Source of the DNA: JADLDB01 sp040755835
Lineage (GTDB): Bacteria; Myxococcota; Myxococcia; Myxococcales; Myxococcaceae
Length of the DNA stretch: 64,000 bases
Assembly: GCA_040755835.1 (NCBI GenBank)
Contig: JBFMAB010000059.1
Coordinates: forward strand, 216,337-280,336
Direction: 5' to 3'
The notes beneath the pieces are model-generated. The model had not been told where the DNA came from and did no database searches. It worked only from the letters and a program-made list of their open reading frames with translations. Positions 8,661-20,203 of the stretch are shown one piece after another. Each line of letters starts with the position of its first letter. Within the stretch, counting starts at the first letter, position 1. The translations under genes and the position numbers were made by a program.

Positions 8661-9610
8661 CGGGGACCGCCGAGAAGGGCCGGCCCCAGGTGCACGAGCG
8701 GCTGCGCCGGCTGTTGTTCCTCGTGCCCTTCGTCGCGAAGAACCCGGGCCTGCCGGTGGACGAGGTGGCGAAGAAGCTGGGCGTGGGCCGCGAGGAGCTG
8801 CTCGAAGAGCTCGACCTGCTCACCCTGGTGGGCCGGCCGCCGTTCCAGCCCGACGACTTCGTCGACATCTACGTCGAGGACGGGCGCGTGTACGTCGACC
8901 TCGACCAGCGGCTGTCGGCGCCGCCGCGGCTGACCGCCGCCGAGGGCGTCGCGCTGGCCGCCGCCGCCGCGCTGCTCAAGCCCGCCGGCGGCGACGCGCT
9001 GACGGCCGCGCTCGCGAAGCTCGAGACGGTGCTGCCGCCGCACGCCGTGCAGCGCTACCGCGCCATGGCGAAGACGCTGGACGTCGCGATGGAGGCGCCC
9101 GACGGGCTGGCGACGCTGTCGCAGGCGATCGTCGAGCGCCGCGAGGTGGAGCTGGACTACTTCACCGCCGGCCGCGGGCAGACCGAGCGCCGCCGCGTGC
9201 GCCCACAGGAGCTCTTCAGCCACCGGGGCTTGTGGTACCTCGCCGCGCACTGCCTCACCCGCGGCGACGCGCGCCTGTTCCGGCTCGATCGCATCGCCGG
9301 GCTCTCGCTGACGGACGTCCGCTTCGAGCCGCAGGAGCCGGCCACCCGCGCCATGCCCGGCGTGGTGGACGCGGCCGGCGAGGTGCGGGTCCGCTTCGCC
9401 CCCGCCGTCGCCCCGTGGATCGTCGAGCGCTTCGGCGACGCGGCGAGGGCCCTGCCCGATGGTGCAGTGGAGGTGACCGTGCCCGGCGACTCCGAGCGCT
9501 GGCTGACGCAGTGGATCCTGTCGTTTGGAGGCGACGCCGTCGTGGTCGAGCCCGGGTGGGCGAAGGACGCAGTTGCCCGAGCGGCGCGCGCCTCACTAGA
9601 TTCCGATTGA
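8657..9610 (+). CDS. second WYL-domain regulator (PafC-like)
   Basis: 317 residues, starting at a GTG that overlaps the first WYL gene stop (GTGA). The HTH-like N-terminus (LLFLVPFVAKNPGLPVDEVA, KKLGVGREELLEELDLLTLV) is of the PafC type. The WYL core follows (IVERREVELDYFTAGRGQTE, then VRPQELFSHRGLWYLAAHCL), then a WCX tail (WIVERFGDAARALPDGAVEV). It matches the partner gene in architecture but not closely in sequence, as expected of a PafB/PafC pair. The FHA gene begins three bases after its stop, so all these genes may be co-transcribed. Regulation targets cannot be read from this window. Confidence 0.9.
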   Translation: MTGTAEKGRPQVHERLRRLLFLVPFVAKNPGLPVDEVAKKLGVGREELLEELDLLTLVGRPPFQPDDFVDIYVEDGRVYVDLDQRLSAPPRLTAAEGVALAAAAALLKPAGGDALTAALAKLETVLPPHAVQRYRAMAKTLDVAMEAPDGLATLSQAIVERREVELDYFTAGRGQTERRRVRPQELFSHRGLWYLAAHCLTRGDARLFRLDRIAGLSLTDVRFEPQEPATRAMPGVVDAAGEVRVRFAPAVAPWIVERFGDAARALPDGAVEVTVPGDSERWLTQWILSFGGDAVVVEPGWAKDAVARAARASLDSD

Positions 9611-9613
9611 TTC

Positions 9614-11182
9614 ATGGGCTTTCAGCTCGTCATCTCCGAGGGCAAGGAGGCCGGTCGGGAGTTCGTCTTCGACCAGGCCTCGGTGCTGATCGGACGCACC
9701 AGCGAGTGCGACGTCATCCTCTACGACACCGGCGTCAGCCGGAGGCACGCCCGCATCTACCTCGAGGGCGGGCTGTTCTACGTCGAGGACGTCGGGAGCT
9801 CGAACGGCACGCAGGTGAACGGCGAGGTCATCAAGCGGCAGCCACTGAAGGACGGCGACTCCATCTCCCTGGGGCCCGTGGTCTTCGCGTTCAAGGCCGC
9901 GGAGCTCGAGCCGCCCACCGCCGAGGAGGAAGTGGCCGAGGGCGGCGCGCACACGCGGATCGTTTCGGTGTCGGAGCTCAAGCGCTCCCGGAACAAGGGC
10001 GTGGCGCTGTTGCCGAAGGGCGCCAACCGCGAGGAGGTCGAGCAGTTGGGCCGCCGCGGCACCTCCGTGCTGCCCGTGTTGAAGGGGCCCCGGCCCTCCG
10101 CGCCCGGCGGGGCCCGCGGCTCTGGCTCGAGGGGGCCCATCCAGCGGCGGTCGGATCCCGGCATGGCCCGCCGTGGTGAGGCGGCGGAGAGCGCCGACGC
10201 GGGGCTCGCGCGCAGCGCCCGCGGCAGCAGCGGTGGCGAGCGCCTGTCGGCGGCCGACCGTGCGCGCCTCAAGCGCGAAGGTGCGCTGGGCGGGATCAAG
10301 CTCTTCTGGGCCGAGGCCTCGAAGACCAAACGCATCGTCACCGCTTCCGTCGCGGGGGTGGTGGCGCTCGCGATGCTGGGCGGCATCGGCGCCGCGCTGT
10401 GGCCCGCCGACACGAAGCCGAAGCCGAAGGAGCCGGTGTTGCTGTCGGCCGATCCCGTGGAGTACTCCTTCGGCCTCGGCGACACCGTCACCTTCGAGCG
10501 GGCCGACCAGAAGACCTTCGAGTTCCAGGTGGTGGCGCCGGTGCAGGTGATGGTGGTGCTGCACTACCAGTCCAGCGACATCAGCAAGGAAGAGGTGTCG
10601 GTGGCGATGAACGGCGTCGAGGTGGGCTGGCTGCCGCCCGACACGCTGGCCGCCAACGAGGCCACGCACGAGCTGCTGGTGCCCGCCAACGTCATCAAGC
10701 GCAACGACACCAACTCGGTCACCTTCGACAACGTGAGGAACCCGCCCGAGGCCGACCCCTGGAAGATCTGGAACATCTGGGTCGAGGTGGCGGTGCTGCC
10801 CGAGAAGGACGAGGTGGGCCTCATCGCCGACGCGGAAGAGAAGTTCGAGCGCGGCCGCAAGAAGTGGGACCAGAAGGACATCGGCGCGTCGAACCTGTGG
10901 GAGTCGTACAAGAACTTCCGTGAGGCGTGGCTGACGCTCGAGGCGCTGCCGCCCGCGGCGCGCCCGGCCACCTACGAGCTGGCGCGCCAGAAGATGAACG
11001 AGGCGAAGGCCGAGCTGGACCTGAAGTGCAACCAGCTGCTGCTCGAGGCCCGCACCAAGTACAACCTCAAGCAGTACGAGCAGGCCGACTTCGCGCTGCG
11101 GCACGTGAACGAGTTCTTCCCGACGCGCGCGCACCCCTGCCCCATGCGCGCCGAGCAGGAGCGCTGGGAGTTCGAGCTGTAG
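9614..11182 (+). CDS. FHA-domain membrane protein
   Basis: 522 residues. The FHA domain covers about residues 5-95, with the phosphothreonine-binding signature GRTSECDV, SRRH (R43-H45) and SSNGTQVNG. A basic, low-complexity linker (about 120-240) is followed by one transmembrane helix (about 241-263, IVTASVAGVVALAMLGGIGA). The C-terminal half is probably periplasmic: a beta-sandwich-like domain (FEFQVVAPVQVMVVLHYQSS) and a final TPR-like helical part (ARTKYNLKQYEQADFALRHV). FHA domains bind phosphothreonine peptides, so this protein may couple a Ser/Thr kinase to envelope functions; myxobacteria use many such kinases. No kinase is encoded in the window. It directly follows the WYL pair. Confidence 0.85.
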   Translation: MGFQLVISEGKEAGREFVFDQASVLIGRTSECDVILYDTGVSRRHARIYLEGGLFYVEDVGSSNGTQVNGEVIKRQPLKDGDSISLGPVVFAFKAAELEPPTAEEEVAEGGAHTRIVSVSELKRSRNKGVALLPKGANREEVEQLGRRGTSVLPVLKGPRPSAPGGARGSGSRGPIQRRSDPGMARRGEAAESADAGLARSARGSSGGERLSAADRARLKREGALGGIKLFWAEASKTKRIVTASVAGVVALAMLGGIGAALWPADTKPKPKEPVLLSADPVEYSFGLGDTVTFERADQKTFEFQVVAPVQVMVVLHYQSSDISKEEVSVAMNGVEVGWLPPDTLAANEATHELLVPANVIKRNDTNSVTFDNVRNPPEADPWKIWNIWVEVAVLPEKDEVGLIADAEEKFERGRKKWDQKDIGASNLWESYKNFREAWLTLEALPPAARPATYELARQKMNEAKAELDLKCNQLLLEARTKYNLKQYEQADFALRHVNEFFPTRAHPCPMRAEQERWEFEL

Positions 11183-11242
11183 GCGAGCGCCGCGTTTCTT
11201 CCGTTGCGTCCGAACCGGCGCGGCGGAATAAGGCGTCTCGCC

Positions 11243-13927
<2,685 letters not shown>

Positions 13928-13946
13928 GCCAGGCGACGTACCTCCG

Positions 13947-13980
13947 CCCACACGCCGTCACGAAAATGACGGTGGTGGGC
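13947..13980 (+). terminator. hairpin after acnA
   Basis: An imperfect inverted repeat with a perfect core CCGTCA-CGAAAA-TGACGG (13955-13972), extended outward by GCCCAC/GTGGGC arms with one bulge. It sits 20 bases after the aconitase stop and before the next gene. It lacks a T tract, so termination is inferred from position and stem strength. Confidence 0.5.
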
Positions 13981-14029
13981 TGGCCGGGAAGCGCGGGCCC
14001 GCTAAGCTCTGGCTACAGCCGGAGCGCAG

Positions 14030-14557
14030 ATGTTCATTCGTACGATTCTTCGAGCCGTCATCGTTTTGACGCCGGCGATGCTGGCCTGCTCGGAGCCGGG
14101 CCGTCACTTGGAGCTCGTGACGGCGTCGGACGTCGAGGTGCGGCCGCCGGAGCCCCTCGTCACGCCGCCGGTGCTGGAGGTGCTGCCCGTCGCGCCGGTG
14201 TACCAGTACGCCGAGCCGTTGCCGCTGCCAGCGCGGCACGTGGTGACGGTGACGCTGGTCCCCGCCGGCGCGAGGAGGCTGCGCGACGTGCAGCGCGTGA
14301 ACGTGGACGTCACCGTCGACCGCGGCGCCGTCGGGCAGCGGCGCATCAGCGCGGCCTTCGTCTCGCCGCAGGGGCTCGCGTGGGAGACGCAGCACGCGAC
14401 GGTGGACCTGGCGCCGGGCGGGATCGCGGTCGCGCACTTCAGCCTTCCCGTGGCGTCCACCTTCATCGAGGATCAAAACCTCTTTGGCGCCTGGCAGGTG
14501 ACGACGCTGGACGACGGCGTCGAGACGGCCGCCGCGGGCTTCGAGGTGACGCCGTGA
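14030..14557 (+). CDS. lipoprotein, function unknown
   Basis: 175 residues with a lipoprotein signal (MFIRTILRAVIVLTPAMLAC; lipobox MLAC, lipidated cysteine about residue 20). A Pro-rich segment (PPEPLVTPPVLEVLPVAPVY) follows. The rest is a beta-sandwich-like domain (RHVVTVTLVPAGARRLRDVQ, then LAPGGIAVAHFSLPVASTFI) that ends in a strand resembling the close of Ig-like or A2M-type domains (GAWQVTTLDDGVETAAAGFE). The gene overlaps the next one (giant secreted protein) by GTGA, so the two are probably translated together and may form a surface complex. I do not recognise a family. Confidence 0.75.
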   Translation: MFIRTILRAVIVLTPAMLACSEPGRHLELVTASDVEVRPPEPLVTPPVLEVLPVAPVYQYAEPLPLPARHVVTVTLVPAGARRLRDVQRVNVDVTVDRGAVGQRRISAAFVSPQGLAWETQHATVDLAPGGIAVAHFSLPVASTFIEDQNLFGAWQVTTLDDGVETAAAGFEVTP

Positions 14558-17500
14558 AGCGCGCGCTCGCGGTGTTCGCCGCGCTGGCCGCGTCGTCGGC
14601 CTTCGCCCAGCAGAATGACTGGAGCATCGACCTCGCCTCCGGGGTGGCGGTGATGGAGGAGGTGAGCCCGCTCGTCTTCCGGGTGACGAACGCGGCGAGC
14701 AGCGCGAAGACCATCGCGTCGTTCACCATCGGCATTCCCAGTCAGCCGTACGACATCGACGGCGCGGTGCCTCCGGCGGGCTGGCGGGCGAGCGCCATCG
14801 ACCGACGCAACCGGCGCGTCACCTTCACCGCCATGGGCGCGTGCGGCACGCCCAACACCGGCCTGCGGCCGGGGCAGTCGGCGCTCTTCGAGGTCCGCGT
14901 CCTGCCGGTGTCGCAGTCGCGAGACCAGTCGAACCAGAACCTCGACCGGAACCGCACCCGGGTGGTCGACGTGTGCAACACCAACGCGAACTTCAGGAAT
15001 TACACCGGCAGCTCGGCCTGGCAGCTGGTGGGCCTCGCCGCGGACGTGCGGACGTCGGTCCGCGCGCTCGACGTCGACGACCAGCTGACCGTCACCCTCA
15101 CCGTCACCAACAACTCGACGGCGACGCAGAACGCGATCGCCCCCGCGGCGCCGGTGGTGAGCGGGACGGCGGCCTTCACCCTGGTGTCGGGACCGACGCC
15201 GGCGTCGGTGTCGAACCTCGCGCAGGACGCGGTGGCGACCTTCAGCTGGGTCTACCGCGCGACCGCGCGAGGCAGCGCCACGTTCGCGGCGCGTGCCCAG
15301 AACACCCAGGTGAGCTCGCCCACCGCCGTGTCCAGCGGCGTCCTGGTGAGCGCCTTCCCGGCGGCCACCATCGCCACGCCGTCTTCGGTGGTGAGCGGAG
15401 GGACGGTCACGGTGCGCGTGCTGCCCACCAACAACGGCGCCGAGACGCTGACGCTGGTGACGCCGCTGCCGCTGTCGCCCACGGGCCCTGCGACGGTGAC
15501 GCCGCTGTCCGGCCCGACGCCTTCCCAGGTCGACGCGCTGAGCCCGCGCGCGACCACCGCCTTTACCACCACCTGGCGGGTGACGGGCTCGCCGGGCGAC
15601 CACGTCGTCTTCTCGGGCTCCGTCACCGCGCAGACCGCCGCCGGCGCCACGCTGACGAGCGACCCGGTGACGAGCGGGGACGTGCGCATCGACGAGGTCA
15701 CGGTGACGGCGTCGCCCGAAGCGGTGCTGTCCGGCGCGGGCGCGACGCAGATCCGCTACACCGTGGCCAACGGCAGCCGCCAACCGATCAGCAGCCTCGA
15801 GTTCATCAAGCCTGACGCCAACCTGTTCCGCACGCCGAGCGCGACCGCGGTGCCGTCGGGGTGGACGGCGGGGACCGGTAGCCGGCGAAGCGGCATCTCC
15901 TTCACCGCGAACAACGCCGCGGCACAGCTTCAGCCCGGCGCGACCCAGACCTTCACCATCGCCTTCACGTCCATCGGCGCGACGACGGTGAACACGCCTG
16001 TTTCGCACAAGGTGCAGGTAACGTTCGCGGACACGACGACCGTGCGTACCTGGGACGTCGTGACGGTGGTGGTCAACCGCCCGGTGCCCGATGTACTGCT
16101 GCCGATCGCGGTCGCGACGACGGGCCGCGCGTACTTCACGTGGAGCAACCCGAGCGCCCACGACGGCGTGCTCATCCTGCGGGCGGCGGGCGCGGCGCCC
16201 GACACCGCGCCGTCGGCCGGGGTGCGCTACCCGCCCGGGACCGCGCTGGGCAACGCCACCGTCGTCTACGAGGATGCGCTGAGCTTCAACACCAGCTTCG
16301 CGGACACGGGGCTCACCAACGGAACGCGCTACTACTACCGGCTCTACAACCGCGACGAGTTCGGCCTGTACTCCGCCGGCCACGTGCCGGCGCCCAGCCC
16401 GGGCAACAACCTGCTCGTCATCCCGCCGGGCACCGGTGCGTCGGACCCATTGTGGTGCACGACGGTGGGCCTGCCGGCGCTGCAGCAGCCGTACACGGAC
16501 CTCGGCAAGGCGGTGTACCAGTCCAGCAACGGCGCGTTCATCACCGGCAGCACCATCACCGCGGGCGCGCCGGTGAACGGCAACGAGAAGTGGCGCCCGA
16601 CGCTGACCCGCGGCGTGGTGCAAGCGCGGCCGACGGCGCTGCGCTTCGGCGGCGCGGGCGAGCCGTCCATCTTCGTGGGCGATCAGCTGGGCTACGCGTA
16701 CCGGCTCAACGGCGGGACCGGCGCCATCACCTGGACGGGGAATGGTGGCGCGCCGCTGGGCGAAGTCATCCAGGCTCCGGCGGTGGTGGCGGTGCGCGTC
16801 TTCACCAACGCGGCCTTCCAGGCGGCGTACGCCGACGACCTCGTCTTCTTCGCCACGCGAAACAGCGCGAACCGCGCGAGCAACAGCGTGACCGCTCTCG
16901 CGGGCGCCACGGGTGCGCGGGTGTTCACCTACCAGCCGGGGGACCTCGATCAGGTCACCGGACCAGTCTTGTTCGACTACGCGGGAAACACGTTGTGGAT
17001 CGCCAGCGCCCGTGCCTCGGGTCCATCACTGCGAGTGCTGGACGTGCTGAACCCGGCAGCACCGCCGCTGCTCACCGTGTCGGACCTCGGGGACATTCCA
17101 TCGGGCGTGGCCCGGAACGGCAACGCCAACCAGGCGCTGGTGGTGGACCGTTCCGGCGTCGCGCGGGCTTACTCCATCTCGTCGCGGACCCCGGCGTGGG
17201 AGCTGAACGTCGGCGGCACCGTCACCCAGCCGCTGGTCACGTGGGGTGCGGACTTCTTCGTCAGCACCACCACCGGCGTACAGCGCTACCACGTCGACCC
17301 CGGCACCAACACGGTGACGGCGGTGTGGGCCGCGCCGACGCCGCTCAACAACCCGTCGTCGGTGCGCGTCGACGCCATCAACGGAAAGCTCTTCGTCGGC
17401 GACGGCGATGGCTGGCTGCGGCGCCTCGACGCCGCGACTGGCGCGGTGGAGCGCTCCGTGAAGGTCTCAACGGCGGGCGGCGTGAGCATGCCTTCCTACG

Positions 17501-17580
17501 ACTCCACCGCCGGGCTCCAGCGCGTGTACGTCGGGACTGCCGATGGCCGGCTCTGTGTGTACCCGTCCACCTTCCAATGA
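14554..17580 (+). CDS. large secreted protein with Ig-like repeats and C-terminal beta-propeller
   Basis: 1008 residues from a GTG overlapping the previous stop. Signal peptide: VKRALAVFAALAASSAFAQQ (cleavage after AFA). Residues about 25-150 form a first domain (VFRVTNAASSAKTIASFTIG). Next come about four Ig-like domains of the DUF11/CARDB kind, with the pattern LTVTLTVTNNSTATQN and VSNLAQDAVATFSWVYRATA. A fibronectin-type segment follows (GVLILRAAGAAPDTAPSAGV, TRYYYRLYNRDEFGLYSAGH). The last ~330 residues are PQQ-like beta-propeller blades (ANRASNSVTALAGATGARVF, GKLFVGDGDGWLRRLDAATG, LQRVYVGTADGRLCVYPS). Probably exported to the cell surface. The partner lipoprotein is just upstream, and a short cysteine-rich ORF begins 25 bases after the stop, the same arrangement as at 49-54.6 kb. 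Function unknown. Confidence 0.85.
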   Translation: MKRALAVFAALAASSAFAQQNDWSIDLASGVAVMEEVSPLVFRVTNAASSAKTIASFTIGIPSQPYDIDGAVPPAGWRASAIDRRNRRVTFTAMGACGTPNTGLRPGQSALFEVRVLPVSQSRDQSNQNLDRNRTRVVDVCNTNANFRNYTGSSAWQLVGLAADVRTSVRALDVDDQLTVTLTVTNNSTATQNAIAPAAPVVSGTAAFTLVSGPTPASVSNLAQDAVATFSWVYRATARGSATFAARAQNTQVSSPTAVSSGVLVSAFPAATIATPSSVVSGGTVTVRVLPTNNGAETLTLVTPLPLSPTGPATVTPLSGPTPSQVDALSPRATTAFTTTWRVTGSPGDHVVFSGSVTAQTAAGATLTSDPVTSGDVRIDEVTVTASPEAVLSGAGATQIRYTVANGSRQPISSLEFIKPDANLFRTPSATAVPSGWTAGTGSRRSGISFTANNAAAQLQPGATQTFTIAFTSIGATTVNTPVSHKVQVTFADTTTVRTWDVVTVVVNRPVPDVLLPIAVATTGRAYFTWSNPSAHDGVLILRAAGAAPDTAPSAGVRYPPGTALGNATVVYEDALSFNTSFADTGLTNGTRYYYRLYNRDEFGLYSAGHVPAPSPGNNLLVIPPGTGASDPLWCTTVGLPALQQPYTDLGKAVYQSSNGAFITGSTITAGAPVNGNEKWRPTLTRGVVQARPTALRFGGAGEPSIFVGDQLGYAYRLNGGTGAITWTGNGGAPLGEVIQAPAVVAVRVFTNAAFQAAYADDLVFFATRNSANRASNSVTALAGATGARVFTYQPGDLDQVTGPVLFDYAGNTLWIASARASGPSLRVLDVLNPAAPPLLTVSDLGDIPSGVARNGNANQALVVDRSGVARAYSISSRTPAWELNVGGTVTQPLVTWGADFFVSTTTGVQRYHVDPGTNTVTAVWAAPTPLNNPSSVRVDAINGKLFVGDGDGWLRRLDAATGAVERSVKVSTAGGVSMPSYDSTAGLQRVYVGTADGRLCVYPSTFQ

Positions 17581-17605
17581 GCCTGGGCCCCCGGTCGCGC
17601 GCCCC

Positions 17606-17800
17606 GTGAACGACGTGAAGCCCTCGCCAGCCCCAGACGACGCTCCGCGCCGGCGCGCATGGGCGGCGCCGTGCGTGCGGAGCAGCGTGGCCGGCGAGCC
17701 GGCGGTGCTGTTGTGCACGACGGGCGCGCCGTTCGAGTGCCCGGCCAGCGGCTGCTGCGACGTGTCGCCGGACTGCGACGTCATCTGCAACGGCGGGTGA
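17606..17800 (+). CDS. short cysteine-rich peptide, possible RiPP-like precursor (peptide A)
   Basis: 64 residues if read from the GTG at 17606. The first part is Pro/Arg-rich and has a W19-A-A-P22-C-V24 motif. The second half holds most of the seven cysteines (23, 37, 45, 50, 51, 57, 61): LLCTTGAPFECP, SGCCDVSP, then CDVICNGG at the end. It lies 25 bases after the stop of the giant secreted protein gene, same strand. No Shine-Dalgarno sequence is evident. The 61-residue peptide at 49085-49270 has the same layout and shares the aromatic-x-x-P-x-V and LL-C-T motifs, which makes a real gene more likely. It could still be an accidental frame in GC-rich DNA. Confidence 0.45.
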   Translation: MNDVKPSPAPDDAPRRRAWAAPCVRSSVAGEPAVLLCTTGAPFECPASGCCDVSPDCDVICNGG

Positions 17801-17809
17801 GACGGCGCA

Positions 17810-18394
17810 TCAGCGGCGCGCCCGCGGCGTCTCCGGGGCCGCGAGACGGCGCACCCACGCCACCGCCATTTCCCGCCGCGCCGGCTCCGCGACGAAGGGC
17901 GCGATGAGGCCGCCGGGCTCCATGTGCACGGTGTGCTCGACGCGGACCTTCCCGCCCGGCAGCGGCGTGAAGACGAACGCGCCGTGCAGGATCTCGATGC
18001 GAACCCACCCTGGCCGCGGCGGGGGGGCCAGCGACGCGTCGGCGTGGAAGTCCACCCGGCACTCACCCCCGGGCGCGCGCACGCGCGTGCGCCGCACGAC
18101 GTAGTCGCGGTGGCTCACCATGGGCGGGGCGATCTCGTCCCAGGTGACGCGCTCGTCCGGCTTCTCCAGCAGCACCGTGCGCGCCGTCAGGTGCGGCTCC
18201 CCGGGATCCATCGCGCCGGTACCGAAGGCGCGGTCGCACAGCGCGCGGGCGTCGCCCGAGACGATGGTGGTGACCCGGTACTCGAGCCACGCCGAGCCCG
18301 GCACCGGCCGCGCCTCCAGCACGATGCCGTCCGTCTCCGAGACGACGGCGAAGTCCCCGGCGCCGAGGACGGCGAGCAGCATGAGCCCCGTCAT
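17810..18394 (-). CDS. START/SRPBCC-type lipid-binding protein
   Basis: 194 residues. A short N-terminal hydrophobic stretch (MTGLMLLAVLGAGDFAVVSE) is a probable signal peptide. The body follows the StAR-related (START) pattern: DGIVLEARPVPGSAWLEYRV, then DEIAPPMVSHRDYVVRRTRV, and the C-terminal helix preceded by VRVEHTVHMEPGGLIAPFVA. The hallmark 'S.RDyv..r' strand and the final 'p.g..p.w' region are recognisable. START domains form a hydrophobic cavity for lipids. Its ATG overlaps the stop of the upstream SDR gene (ATGA), so the two are coupled. With the divergent TetR regulator they may form a small lipid or steroid metabolism unit. Confidence 0.75.
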   Translation of the reverse strand: MTGLMLLAVLGAGDFAVVSETDGIVLEARPVPGSAWLEYRVTTIVSGDARALCDRAFGTGAMDPGEPHLTARTVLLEKPDERVTWDEIAPPMVSHRDYVVRRTRVRAPGGECRVDFHADASLAPPPRPGWVRIEILHGAFVFTPLPGGKVRVEHTVHMEPGGLIAPFVAEPARREMAVAWVRRLAAPETPRARR

Positions 18395-19440
18395 GGCGCC
18401 TCCCGGGCCACCAGCCGGCCCGGACCCAGCGCGCGCAGCCGGCGGTTCAACGGGCTGGATGGATCGCTCAGGTGCCAGCGCCACGCATCGGCGACCGACG
18501 CTGCGGGCGGCCGCGGACGGAAGCCCAGCTCGCGCGCCGCCTTCTCGTGGGACACGGCGAACGGCGCGCCCAGCACGTGCATCGAGTACGCGGTCACCAA
18601 CGCGCGCCGCCCGGTGACGCGCTCGAACAGCGGCGCGCCGGCGGCCGCCAGGTGGCCGACCCACGCCGGCAGCACCCACGCGGGGCGCCGGCCCGCAGCG
18701 CGCGCGACCGCCCGCGCGAGCTGCCGCATGTCGAGCCGCCCGCCGCCCAGCACGTACGCCTCGCCGCGCCGCCCGCGCTCGGCCGCAGCGATGAGCCCGT
18801 CGGCCACGTCCCGGACGTCGACGAAGTCGTAGCCGCCGGCCACCAGCACGCGGACCCGCCCGTCCCCGAGCCCCACGATGAGCTGCCCCATCTCCGACAG
18901 GCGGTAGTCCCAAGGCCCCACCACGCCCGTCGGCAGCACCAGCACCGCGTCGACGACGCCGGCCCGCGCGGCGCGCTGCACCGCGAGGCAGGCCATGGCC
19001 TTGGTGCGGCCGTAGGCGCCCGCCGCGCGCGACGGGTCGAACCCGGCGGCCTCGTCCAGCACCGGCCCCGACGGCTCCACGAGCGCGTGCACGGAGCCGA
19101 CGTGCACCAACCGCCGAACGCCGCGCGCCGCGCAGGCCTCGACGACGTTGGCGGTGCCGTCCACGTTGACGCGGACCATGCGGGCGTCGCCGCCTGCCCC
19201 GATGCTCACGATGCCGGCGAGGTGGAACACCACGTCGCCGCCCTCGAAGGCGGCGAGCAGCGCCGGCCGCTCGTTCACGTCGGCGCGCACCACCTCGACA
19301 GGCAGCCCGGCCAGCGGCGTCAGGTCGTCGCCGGGCTGCACCACCGCCCGCACCGGGCGCCCCCGTCCGAGCAGCGCGCGCACCAGCACGTTCCCCAGGT
19401 GGCCCGTCGCGCCCGTCACGATGAGAGGCTTCGGCTCCAT
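18391..19440 (-). CDS. NAD-dependent epimerase/dehydratase, extended SDR family
   Basis: 349 residues from the ATG at 19440; the frame is open 20 codons further but the Rossmann start fits here. Nucleotide-binding motif: TGATGHLGNVLVRALLGRG, the extended-SDR G-x-x-G-x-x-G. Active site: Y-x-x-x-K in AAGAYGRTKAMACLAVQRAA, with the preceding Ser in HVGSVHAL. The acceptor side includes VLPTGVVGPWDYRLSEMGQL and GGYDFVDVRDVADGL, as in dihydroflavonol-reductase or 3-beta-HSD-like enzymes. Substrate not predictable. The gene faces away from a TetR regulator across a 112-base spacer with a palindrome, so it is probably its target, and it is coupled to the START-domain gene. Confidence 0.9.
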   Translation of the reverse strand: MEPKPLIVTGATGHLGNVLVRALLGRGRPVRAVVQPGDDLTPLAGLPVEVVRADVNERPALLAAFEGGDVVFHLAGIVSIGAGGDARMVRVNVDGTANVVEACAARGVRRLVHVGSVHALVEPSGPVLDEAAGFDPSRAAGAYGRTKAMACLAVQRAARAGVVDAVLVLPTGVVGPWDYRLSEMGQLIVGLGDGRVRVLVAGGYDFVDVRDVADGLIAAAERGRRGEAYVLGGGRLDMRQLARAVARAAGRRPAWVLPAWVGHLAAAGAPLFERVTGRRALVTAYSMHVLGAPFAVSHEKAARELGFRPRPPAASVADAWRWHLSDPSSPLNRRLRALGPGRLVAREAP

Positions 19441-19494
19441 CGCTTCTCTCCTCTTCGCGCCGGCCCAGGCCCGCCCGCGCGCACCTGAAATATC

Positions 19495-19506
19495 GAGCAA
19501 TCGCTC
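19495..19506. promoter_or_regulatory. palindrome in the SDR/TetR divergent spacer, candidate operator
   Basis: GAGC-AATC-GCTC, flanked as cGAGCaatcGCTCa. It is the only obvious inverted repeat in the spacer between the SDR start (19440) and the TetR start (19553). TetR proteins usually autoregulate from such sites. The arms are short, so chance occurrence is possible. Confidence 0.4.
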
Positions 19507-19552
19507 ACATTTTCTGACTCACACCGGGCTCACGTTCGGCTTTGATGGGCTC

Positions 19553-20203
19553 ATGCCGACCGCGCGCCGAGTCTCCCCTCGGAAGAGGCCCAGCCAGAGC
19601 CGTTCGCGCGCCACCGTGGAGGCGATCGTGCAGGCGACGGCTCGCGTTCTCCTCAAGGACGGCTACGAGGCCTGCAGCACCAACCGGGTGGCGGAGACGG
19701 CGGGCGTCAGCATCGGATCGGTGTACCAATACTTCCCCAACAAGGAGTCGCTCGTGGTGGCGGTGATGGAGCGCCACCTGACGGAGCTGCAGGAGGCGAT
19801 GGCCGCGCGCCTCGGCGAGCTGGGCAGCGCGGACCTGCCGACGACGGTGCGCGAGATGGTGCGAGCGCTGCTCGAGGTGAACCGCATTCAGCCGAAGCTG
19901 CACCGCGCGCTCCTCGAGCAGGTGCCGCGCATCGGCGCGATGAAGCGGCTGCACGAGCTGCACGACCAGTACGAACCGCTGGTGACGGCGTGGCTCGAGG
20001 CGCACCGCGAGGAGCTCGACCTGCCGAATCCGGGCATCGCCGCGTACGTCATCATCGCGGCGGCCGAGGGCGTGGTGACGCGCGTGCTCCTGGAGAAGCC
20101 GTCGTGGGTCGAGCTCGGGTTGCTCGAGGAGCAGCTCACCCGCCTGGTGCTGGCGTACCTGGCGCCGCAGCTGGTGCCGCCGGCGAGCACAGCGCGGCGA
20201 TGA
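19553..20203 (+). CDS. TetR-family transcriptional regulator
   Basis: 216 residues. The DNA-binding domain is near the N-terminus: RSRATVEAIVQATARVLLKD, then the HTH CSTNRVAETAGVSIGSVYQY followed by FPNKESLVVAVMERHL, the canonical TetR pattern. The C-terminal ligand domain (VREMVRALLEVNRIQPKLHR, VTRVLLEKPSWVELGLLEEQ) is like those of AcrR-type regulators. It is divergent from the SDR/START pair and likely represses it and itself. Its last 68 bases overlap, tail to tail, the 3' end of the NRDE gene on the other strand. Confidence 0.92.
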   Translation: MPTARRVSPRKRPSQSRSRATVEAIVQATARVLLKDGYEACSTNRVAETAGVSIGSVYQYFPNKESLVVAVMERHLTELQEAMAARLGELGSADLPTTVREMVRALLEVNRIQPKLHRALLEQVPRIGAMKRLHELHDQYEPLVTAWLEAHREELDLPNPGIAAYVIIAAAEGVVTRVLLEKPSWVELGLLEEQLTRLVLAYLAPQLVPPASTARR

